Positions 23,391-29,857 of a stretch of DNA of 29,857 nt are shown here, piece by piece. The DNA is taken from NCBI GenBank assembly GCA_020638975.1, contig JACKHN010000050.1, positions 1 through 29,857 on the forward strand. The letters are read 5' to 3'. The stretch comes from Planctomycetaceae bacterium (GTDB taxonomy: Bacteria; Planctomycetota; Planctomycetia; Pirellulales; Pirellulaceae). The notes under the pieces are model-generated. The model made no database searches, was not told the origin of the DNA, and saw only the letters and a list, made by a program, of their open reading frames with translations. A program made the position numbers and the translations under genes. Position 1 is the first letter of the stretch. Every line of letters starts with the position of its first letter.

Positions 23391-25895
23391 ATGAAACAAT
23401 TGCGCCAAGCACCAGAACTTCTTGCGCCAGCGGGCGATTGGGACTGTGTGCGTGCAGCGGTCGAGAACGGAGCCGACGCAGTCTATTTTGGGCTCGATTG
23501 CGGCTTCAACGCTCGCGAACGAGCCAAGAACTTCGCGGTCAGTGATCTTCCGGAATTGATCGAGTTCGTGCATCGTCGCGGTGTGAAGGCCTATGTGACG
23601 CTGAACACATTGGCATTTCCGAGCGAACTGGCCGAAGTGGAACAACTCGTCCGCAAAATCGCTGAGGCCGGTGTCGATGCGGTTCTCGTGCAAGATATTG
23701 GAGTTGCTCGCCTTGTCCGATCGATCTGTCCGGATCTGGGGATTCACGCATCAACTCAGATGACGTTGACCAGCTCGGAATGCATTCAAGTGGCCGAAGA
23801 ACTCGGTATCGAACGAGTCGTGTTGGCTCGCGAGTTGTCGATCCCAGAAATCCGCAAGATTCATGACCAAACAGCCATGCCGCTGGAAGTCTTCGTGCAC
23901 GGAGCGTTGTGCGTCGCATACTCGGGACAATGCTTGACAAGCGAGTCGCTAGGTGGTCGCAGCGCGAATCGCGGCCAGTGCGCTCAGGCCTGCCGACTGG
24001 CCTACGATCTGATTTGTGATGGCGAGGACGTCGATCTCGAGCGAGTTCGTTACTTGCTCAGCCCGCAAGATCTGGCGGCTTACGAGTTAACGCCCGAGTT
24101 GATTGAAGCTGGCGTTTGCTCGTTCAAGATCGAAGGGCGATTGAAGACGCCGGAGTATGTTGCCAACATCACTTGCCACTATCGGCAAGCCATCGACAAA
24201 GCGATCGAAGGCACACCAGTCCATTTCTCGCGCCGGGACGTCCAAGAAATGGAGCTGTCGTTTTCACGCGGCTTCTCGCCGGGCTGGTTGCAGGGGTGCG
24301 ATCACAAGATGCTGGTTCCCGGCTTGAGTTCCGCCAAACGCGGTGTGCTACTCGGCACCGTCTGCGGCAAGAGCGGTGATCGGGTGAGCGTCGAGTTGCA
24401 ATGTTCGATCTCGCGAGGAGACGGGATCGTCTTCGAGGGCGATCGCGAGAACGACGACGAGCAAGGAGGACGCGTATATCAAGTGTACGCCGACGAGCGA
24501 AAGATGGACGAAGCCGTTGAGTCGGGCGTCGTGGAATTGACGTTCAATTGGGAGGCCATGGACCTCCGCCGCATCTACGTCGGTCAACGGATTTGGAAAA
24601 CTGACGATCCGCAACTCACGAAGAAGCTGCGTGCATCCTTCTCTCAAGCCGATGCCGTGAAACGAGTTGGCTTGGATTTGAATGTGATGGCAAAGGTGGG
24701 CCAACCGCTTCGAATTCAAGGCGAAACGACCAACGGATTGAAGTGTCAAGTCGCCTCCGGAGAGCCGCTGGAGGTCGCTACGCGTCATCCCGTGACGAAG
24801 GAAGTGCTTCAAAAACAACTCGGTCGGCTTGGCGGAACGGTTTACGAACTGCGACAACTCGACGCGAAGATCGCCGGCAACCCAATGGTCCCGCTGAGCG
24901 TACTCGGCAAACTCCGTCACGAGTTGATCGAACAGCTCGATTCTGGTTCCGTAAAATCCGAGCGGCATATCGCAGCCGAGGCGATCTTGCCACAGCTTAC
25001 ACGATCGGTAAGTGCGACTCCCGCTACAGATACAGAACCACGATTGCGAGTTCTCTGCCGAACTCTCGAGCAATTGCAAAGCACCGTCGAGCATGGCGTG
25101 GGTGAGGTCTACGTCGACTTCCAGGACATCCGCGAGTATGGGGAAGCCGTCACGATCGCTCACGCTGCGAAGTCGCTGATTTATATCGCCACGCCCCGAA
25201 TTCAGAAGCCTGACGAATTGGGCATCTTTCGTGTCTTGATGCGACACGGCGCTGACGGCATTCTCGTGCGGAATCTTGCGGGGATGGAGTTCTATCGCCA
25301 GGAAGGAGTGCCGTTCGTCGCAGATTTTTCGCTGAACGTGGCCAATGAGTTAACGGCACAGTTCCTGATCGACCGAGGTGCGCGGCGAGTCACCGCGTCT
25401 TACGATCTGAATCGAGACCAACTGCTGGACCTCGTGGCAGCGGTGCCAGCGTCTTGGCTGGAAATCGTCATTCACCAGCACATGCCGATGTTTCACATGG
25501 AGCATTGTGTCTTCTGCGCGGTGATGTCTCCGGGAACGAACAAGACCAATTGTGGCAGACCCTGCGACATCCACGAAGTGAAACTCCGCGACCGCATCGG
25601 CAAGGAGCATCTTCTCACGGCTGATGTTGGTTGTCGCAACACCTTATTCAACGCGACTCCTCAAAGCGCTGCAGAGGCCGTGCCTGCCTTGCTCGCCAAG
25701 GGAATTCGCGACTTCCGCATTGAACTGCTCAGTGATGACGACACATCGATCGGTCGTATGCTCACGTTATATCGTGATCTCGTTGCGGATCGGGTTACTG
25801 CTGGCGACGTGTGGAAGCAATTGCAAGCCAGCAACCGCGTCGGCGTCACTCGCGGCACTTTGGAAGAGCGGCGCAATCCGCTGGCGATCATTTAG
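23391..25895 (+). CDS. U32 family protein (RlhA-like)
   Basis: An 834-residue cytosolic protein of the U32 peptidase superfamily, in the long form with a middle DUF3656 domain. The N-terminal U32 domain starts ELLAPAGDWDCVRAAVENGA and carries the cysteine cluster GQCLTSESLGGRSANRGQC and AC. A second, partial barrel in the C-terminal third has HCVFCAVMSPG and NCGRPC. In E. coli RlhA such a protein makes 5-hydroxycytidine in 23S rRNA, using prephenate-derived chemistry and probably an iron-sulfur cluster bound by these cysteines. The name peptidase is historical. The Shine-Dalgarno is weak. The cyclase-family gene follows after 26 nt and may be co-transcribed. Confidence 0.9.
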   Translation: MKQLRQAPELLAPAGDWDCVRAAVENGADAVYFGLDCGFNARERAKNFAVSDLPELIEFVHRRGVKAYVTLNTLAFPSELAEVEQLVRKIAEAGVDAVLVQDIGVARLVRSICPDLGIHASTQMTLTSSECIQVAEELGIERVVLARELSIPEIRKIHDQTAMPLEVFVHGALCVAYSGQCLTSESLGGRSANRGQCAQACRLAYDLICDGEDVDLERVRYLLSPQDLAAYELTPELIEAGVCSFKIEGRLKTPEYVANITCHYRQAIDKAIEGTPVHFSRRDVQEMELSFSRGFSPGWLQGCDHKMLVPGLSSAKRGVLLGTVCGKSGDRVSVELQCSISRGDGIVFEGDRENDDEQGGRVYQVYADERKMDEAVESGVVELTFNWEAMDLRRIYVGQRIWKTDDPQLTKKLRASFSQADAVKRVGLDLNVMAKVGQPLRIQGETTNGLKCQVASGEPLEVATRHPVTKEVLQKQLGRLGGTVYELRQLDAKIAGNPMVPLSVLGKLRHELIEQLDSGSVKSERHIAAEAILPQLTRSVSATPATDTEPRLRVLCRTLEQLQSTVEHGVGEVYVDFQDIREYGEAVTIAHAAKSLIYIATPRIQKPDELGIFRVLMRHGADGILVRNLAGMEFYRQEGVPFVADFSLNVANELTAQFLIDRGARRVTASYDLNRDQLLDLVAAVPASWLEIVIHQHMPMFHMEHCVFCAVMSPGTNKTNCGRPCDIHEVKLRDRIGKEHLLTADVGCRNTLFNATPQSAAEAVPALLAKGIRDFRIELLSDDDTSIGRMLTLYRDLVADRVTAGDVWKQLQASNRVGVTRGTLEERRNPLAII

Positions 25896-25921
25896 CATCC
25901 CACTTGAAGTCGAGAAGCATC

Positions 25922-26935
25922 ATGAACACACCGAGTCTGTTCGGCTTTAACCACTTTTTATCTGCTTTCCTATTGGTTCTGGTTTTGGGACCGTGCTTTG
26001 GAACGCTGTACGCGCAATCCCCCCGCGAGCTGACCAAGGCTGATATCGAACGATTGCACTCGGAGCTCTCGAACTGGGGTCGCTGGGGAAAGGACGATCA
26101 GCTTGGTGCCTTGAATCTGATCACTCCGGAGAAACGTAAGCAAGCGGCGACGTTGGTTCGAGAAGGCATCTCTGTCTCGTTGGCACGAAACGCCGAAGAG
26201 GTAACTGCCGCCGATAACCCGAACCCGTTCGGCCAATTGATGCTGAAGACTGGCAACGAACCGGGAAACCAATGGGCGATGGACAGCTATAGCGTCTCGT
26301 ATCACGGCTTCGCACACACGCACATGGATTCACTCTGCCACTTGCTCTATCAAGGAAAGATGTACAACGGATTTTCGCAGACGGAGATTACCGAGCAGGG
26401 AACCGCGAAACTGAGCATCCACAATGCAAAGAGCGGCATCTTCACGCGCGGCGTGCTTATCGATATCGCGGCGTTACGCGGCGTCGAATACCTCGAGCCC
26501 GGAACGCCAATCTATCCCGAAGAACTCACCGCGTGGGAAAATCGCGCCGGCGTGAAGGTTGGCAGCGGTGACGTTGTCTTCTTTCGAACAGGCCGCTGGG
26601 CGCGGCGAGCTGCGAAGGGCCCGTGGAGCGTTCAGGCAACAGGCGTCGCCGGGTTGCATGCATCGTGTGCAAGTTGGATTCGAGAACGTGATGTCGCGAT
26701 GGTTGGCAGCGACGCAGGAATGGACGTGATGCCGTCGGGAGTACCGGGCGTCACCCACCCCATTCATCTTCTGACACTAAACTCGATGGGCGTGCACATC
26801 TTTGACAACTGTGATCTCGAGGCAATCAGTCGAACGTGCACTGAACTGAAGCGTTGGGAGTTCCTGATCACCGCCGCACCGATTCCCGTTGAAGGTGGAA
26901 CCGGATTACCGCTCAACCCAATCGCATCGTTCTGA
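25922..26935 (+). CDS. Exported cyclase-family metal-dependent hydrolase
   Basis: A 337-residue protein of the cyclase family (PF04199, kynurenine-formamidase-like), with the metal-binding motif HTHMDSLCH (His132, His134, Asp136, His140). A signal peptide ends about residue 32 (LYAQ), so it acts outside the cytoplasm. This is unlike the tryptophan-pathway enzyme and suggests hydrolysis of an amide, lactone or similar compound. I chose the ATG at 25922 because the signal peptide starts there; the frame to 25811 overlaps the U32 gene. GAGAAG lies just upstream. Confidence 0.87.
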   Translation: MNTPSLFGFNHFLSAFLLVLVLGPCFGTLYAQSPRELTKADIERLHSELSNWGRWGKDDQLGALNLITPEKRKQAATLVREGISVSLARNAEEVTAADNPNPFGQLMLKTGNEPGNQWAMDSYSVSYHGFAHTHMDSLCHLLYQGKMYNGFSQTEITEQGTAKLSIHNAKSGIFTRGVLIDIAALRGVEYLEPGTPIYPEELTAWENRAGVKVGSGDVVFFRTGRWARRAAKGPWSVQATGVAGLHASCASWIRERDVAMVGSDAGMDVMPSGVPGVTHPIHLLTLNSMGVHIFDNCDLEAISRTCTELKRWEFLITAAPIPVEGGTGLPLNPIASF

Positions 26936-26950
26936 ATTGTCGTCGCCGCC

Positions 26951-26990
26951 AAGAAACGAAGAACGGGCCAACATTACTGGTGACCCGTTC
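26951..26990 (-). terminator. Probable intrinsic terminator of the Tyr/Gly-rich lipoprotein gene
   Basis: Read on the minus strand, GAACGGG and CCCGTTC (26984-26990 and 26961-26967) form a 7-bp stem followed by TTCGTTTCTT. The long loop and broken T-run weaken it. It stands between convergent genes and could serve both. Confidence 0.5.
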
Positions 26991-27021
26991 GAGATGCTTC
27001 GCTGCTAAGTCAGCGTGCGAC

Positions 27022-28077
27022 TTAGTATTGACCTGTCGAGGGATACTGTCCGCTACCCGATCCATAACTCCAGGACTGATTGGCCGTAGCCGGTGCCGCC
27101 CCGCCTGTGGTTGGGTAACCACCGGCTGACGAAGATGGGCTCGTCGAAGCCGGGGTGGACAATGCCCCCGTGTCGCGACTTGTGCTGCCCGGACGATAGC
27201 CACCGGTTGAACTCGATTCGTAAGAGCTTGGCGTGGTTGTGGGATAGCCCGATCCGCCTGCGTCGCTTGCATACGCACGGCTCGCTGTGCCGGCGGTGCT
27301 TTGCGGAGCTTGTTGATACGAAGCGGGTTGCTGGTACCCGCCGCTGCTTGATGCACCATAGCCGCTGGTTGGGTACGTGCTCTGAGCCTGCGGATAGCTG
27401 GAAGTGGCTCCGCTACCGTAGCCTTGCCCGCTCGTCGACGCCGTTTGAGTTCCGCCGTAGGGCGATGTAGTTGCTTGACTAGTGCCGGTCGCAGCACCGG
27501 AACCGCGATAGGGATCCGAATTCCAGGATTGAGGTTGCGTGCTGCTGGAAGCCGGGGCTCCTTGATAAGAGGCCCCCTGATACGTGGCAGAACCACGAGC
27601 GTCAGCAACGCTGTAGCCGCCATCGGTGTTGTAACCCGATGCGCCGCCTTGAGCAGCTTGATAAGGAGATTGGTACGGTCCAGTCGGCCCTGTCGCAGGA
27701 CTTCCGGCGATGGCATTATTGGTCGCTGGATAGCCACCAGCGGCACCAGTCGCGTACGGCCCGGTTTGATAACCGGTTGTTGCGCCGCCCTGTGTGCCCG
27801 CGCCGTATCCAGGCTGACCGGTTGTGTTACGAGCGTAAGCAGGTTGGCCATAAGATGAAGCGGCGCCCGCAGTCGTTGCCGAAGGAGTTGGCAGCGCGCC
27901 CACGGATGGTTTCTTTGGCACGCTCGCCAGAGAACTCGTCGACGGTTTTGGCTTACCCCAACTCAACCAGTCAGCACCTGGAGCCTTGAAACCGCTTTTG
28001 CAGCCGGTCAATGCCGTCAATGCTAAACAACAGGAAGTTATTCCGACCCAAGACCAACGCGAATAAGTCGCACGCAT
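27022..28077 (-). CDS. Low-complexity Gly/Ser/Thr/Tyr-rich lipoprotein
   Basis: A 351-residue protein with a lipoprotein signal (LTALTGC, Cys26). After about 60 ordinary residues it becomes a low-complexity sequence rich in Gly, Ser, Thr, Ala, Gln, Pro and Tyr, with recurrent GGY, SYQ and GYG units and no recognisable domain. It is probably a disordered or adhesive surface protein; I do not recognise a family. I chose the ATG at 28077, which begins the signal peptide; the frame can extend to a TTG at 28104. Such composition is common in cell-surface proteins but does not indicate a function. Confidence 0.65.
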   Translation of the reverse strand: MRATYSRWSWVGITSCCLALTALTGCKSGFKAPGADWLSWGKPKPSTSSLASVPKKPSVGALPTPSATTAGAASSYGQPAYARNTTGQPGYGAGTQGGATTGYQTGPYATGAAGGYPATNNAIAGSPATGPTGPYQSPYQAAQGGASGYNTDGGYSVADARGSATYQGASYQGAPASSSTQPQSWNSDPYRGSGAATGTSQATTSPYGGTQTASTSGQGYGSGATSSYPQAQSTYPTSGYGASSSGGYQQPASYQQAPQSTAGTASRAYASDAGGSGYPTTTPSSYESSSTGGYRPGSTSRDTGALSTPASTSPSSSAGGYPTTGGAAPATANQSWSYGSGSGQYPSTGQY

Positions 28078-28437
28078 GGCACCATCGCCCTCTACGACGT
28101 TCAAGGAAGAGCGACGAGGTCACAGTCGCCACTGTGAACCAGTTAGTCTCTTCCCTGAGACTGTTGAAACGGATTGCGCAAACGAACAGGATTGCGCACG
28201 AAATTTTTGTTGTAAGGATTATTCGGCTCGACCGACCGGAGGAATTCAGCCAATCCGAAAACTTTACCGAGCTTCCAGCAGAAAGTCCCTCAACTAGATT
28301 AGGCTGCGGATAGTAGAGTCGTCATCGACGCACGTCAACAGCATTAATAACGACCGACACCGTCGCGACGTATCGCGTACCTTCGCCTCCACTCTCCCTC
28401 AGCAAATATCGGGGTAAAGTACAGGAGCAGCCCGCAC
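28078..28437. other. Intergenic space between the lipoprotein gene and tRNA-Leu
   Basis: About 360 bp. I see no gene, tRNA or clear repeat in it. It must contain the promoter of the minus-strand lipoprotein gene. Confidence 0.6.
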
Positions 28438-28467
28438 TTGCGACCTAACGCGGTGGCATAGTAGAAT
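28438..28467 (+). promoter_or_regulatory. Likely promoter of tRNA-Leu
   Basis: TTGCGA (28438-28443) and TAGAAT (28462-28467) are 18 nt apart, giving a start about 20 nt before the tRNA. Confidence 0.5.
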
Positions 28468-28492
28468 CGAACCTTCAACGAGTAGTTGCCAC

Positions 28493-28576
<84 letters not shown>

Positions 28577-28592
28577 CTGGTTACACAATAAG

Positions 28593-28622
28593 GACTTACG
28601 TCGATTCGGCGTGAGTCTTTTT
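28593..28622 (+). terminator. Rho-independent terminator after tRNA-Leu
   Basis: GACTTACG (28593-28600) and CGTGAGTC (28610-28617) pair over 8 bp with one G-U, followed by TTTTT. Confidence 0.7.
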
Positions 28623-28872
28623 GCGTTTCTTGGCATCTATCTCCCTCACTCCCCCGACAATCGCGCGGCGACTCGCAATCGGGCTCGAAGGCTCCCACGC
28701 TGTCGCAATTCTTTCTAGCATGAATTGCCTGAAATTCTTCCATCAGAAGACCCGAGATACTCGCCTCGTCGACGACGATATAGGTGCTGTCCTCGTCTGA
28801 AAGCCAATTCTCCAGTCGTGCAGACGTATATTGATGCTACTGCCGACTTGACTCCAGCGATAGAATCGCAGC

Positions 28873-29553
28873 ATGTCAGCAAGAACCATCGCAATCGGCG
28901 ACATTCACGGATGCTCCGCCGCCCTCGCAGTCCTGATCGAGGCGATTGATTTGCGGCCCGGCGACACGCTCGTGACGCTCGGCGATTATGTTGACAAAGG
29001 ACTCGACTCCCAAGGCGCCCTCGACATTCTCATCAAGCTTGAAACTCGGTGCGAATTGATTTCGCTAATCGGGAACCATGACGCCGTCATGTTGGGAGCG
29101 ATTGACCACCTCCTGAGCATCGAAGCGTGGAAAGCCCTCGGTGGGGCGACCACGCTACAGTCTTACGGTGACTCAGGCAGCTTGAAAAACATTCCCACGA
29201 GTCACGCCAAGTTTCTGCGGCGTTGCCGATTGTGGCACGAGACGCCGACGCACTTCTTCGTTCATGCGGCTTACGACCCGGAGCGTTCACTCGATCAGCA
29301 GGATGATGCAACGTTGTTATGGCAAGGCATTCGTGACGACGTTCCGGGACCACATGTTTCTGGCAAGACGGCGATCGTTGGCCACACATCCCAGAAGAAC
29401 GGCGATATACTCGACGCTGGTCATCTCGTGTGTATTGATACAAACTGCTGGAACGGTGGCTGGCTGACGGCGATAGACGTCGCCAGCCGAACGATCTGGC
29501 AGGCAGATGAGCGAGGATGGCTAAGAGATGGAACTTCGATCCATCGCCGATAG
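28873..29553 (+). CDS. PPP-family metallophosphoesterase (Ser/Thr phosphatase type)
   Basis: A 226-residue cytosolic protein with the full set of PPP motifs: GDIHG (9-13), GDYVDKG (37-43), GNHD (67-70), a later FVHA, and GHT near 171. These bind two metal ions. The nearest known types are bacterial PrpA/PrpB-like phosphatases and ApaH-like proteins; the length fits the former. It could reverse kinase signalling such as that of the gene at 3983-5551, but the two are not linked. It has its own upstream space and no obvious operon partner. Confidence 0.88.
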   Translation: MSARTIAIGDIHGCSAALAVLIEAIDLRPGDTLVTLGDYVDKGLDSQGALDILIKLETRCELISLIGNHDAVMLGAIDHLLSIEAWKALGGATTLQSYGDSGSLKNIPTSHAKFLRRCRLWHETPTHFFVHAAYDPERSLDQQDDATLLWQGIRDDVPGPHVSGKTAIVGHTSQKNGDILDAGHLVCIDTNCWNGGWLTAIDVASRTIWQADERGWLRDGTSIHRR

Positions 29554-29672
29554 ACCGCAACGGAACGTCGCCAGTTTGCCGGATCAGGCTGGCCAATGAT
29601 TGATATCTACGACAATTGCATGACGCCCATATAGGGACACGTTGGCACATACCCTGAACGACCGTTTAATGA

Positions 29673-29857
29673 CTAACGTCGCCAAGGATTGATCGGTGGT
29701 GTCGTGTTGTCTTGTTTTCCGAGTTTACTGGTGCGAAAGGCTTCCAAGCTCCGATATGCAACTCGCTCCAGGACCGGCATTTCCAGCCGCGGTTCATAGA
29801 GCACGACAAGGCCGTCTTGCAGTTCTGCCTCGATGGCAAACCACTTTAGTGGTTGCC
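29673..29857 (-). CDS. C-terminal part of an unrecognised protein, cut by the window end
   Basis: The minus strand is open from the window edge to a TAG at 29673-29675, giving 60 residues that include LKWFAIEAELQDGLVVLYEP and end NPWRR. The composition and reading are those of a real gene, but I do not recognise a family. The N-terminus lies outside the window. Confidence 0.6.
   Translation of the reverse strand, partial: QPLKWFAIEAELQDGLVVLYEPRLEMPVLERVAYRSLEAFRTSKLGKQDNTTPPINPWRR

Noticed and set aside
24348..25247. 299-residue open frame on the minus strand opposite the U32 gene
   Set aside because: The plus-strand frame has strong family motifs throughout; the opposite frame has no domain and arises from GC-rich codons.

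Overview
The window looks like a chromosomal segment of a planctomycete, probably from the Pirellula/Rhodopirellula side of the phylum. The signs are a fused SGNH hydrolase/PVC-type dehydrogenase with a partner cupredoxin-cytochrome c protein, a sulfatase remnant, a GxxExxY gene inside arrays of short repeats, many exported proteins of moderate GC content, and intergenic spaces full of small GTAG-footed hairpins. No ribosomal RNA, CRISPR array, intact insertion sequence or replication origin was found.

Layout. Positions 1-5551 hold housekeeping genes on the plus strand: manA, a small lipoprotein, an RluB-type pseudouridine synthase overlapping pyrK, and a Ser/Thr protein kinase. A tRNA-Glu(CUC) follows. 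A decayed tyrosine recombinase on the minus strand runs into its 3' end, so an element once integrated here. Beyond it (6236-7357) lies a compact three-gene module: a nucleotidyltransferase-like protein that appears to start at ATT, a 67-residue helical protein, and an unrecognised 159-residue protein. Then come a sulfatase pseudogene and a 100-bp terminal-inverted-repeat element. The minus strand at 7989-14738 carries an exported alpha/beta hydrolase, a cupredoxin/cytochrome c protein and the SGNH/PVC dehydrogenase. A conserved unknown gene, the GxxExxY cassette and a TfoX-type gene follow.

The most interesting region is 16811-23208. Five minus-strand genes form an apparent operon: a CstB-like persulfide dioxygenase/rhodanese, a YgaP-like membrane rhodanese, a TauE/SafE exporter, an exported tandem-domain protein, and a tiny membrane protein. 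The tiny gene carries an in-frame TGA followed by 25 more sense codons and by a hairpin with the spacing of a bacterial SECIS element, so it may be a selenoprotein. The operon is preceded by a near-perfect sigma-54 promoter (GGCACG-N4-TTGCA) and, about 200 bp further upstream, by a dyad. A divergent exported methyltransferase-rhodanese fusion and a PAS-AAA-Fis sigma-54 activator with four cysteines in its PAS domain complete the locus. I read it as a sulfane-sulfur-responsive detoxification and oxidation system, analogous to FisR/SQR/PDO circuits but with different parts.

The right end carries a U32 (RlhA-like) protein, an exported cyclase-family hydrolase, a Gly/Ser/Tyr-rich lipoprotein, tRNA-Leu(CAA), a PPP-type phosphatase, and the C-terminal end of an unrecognised gene that runs off the window.
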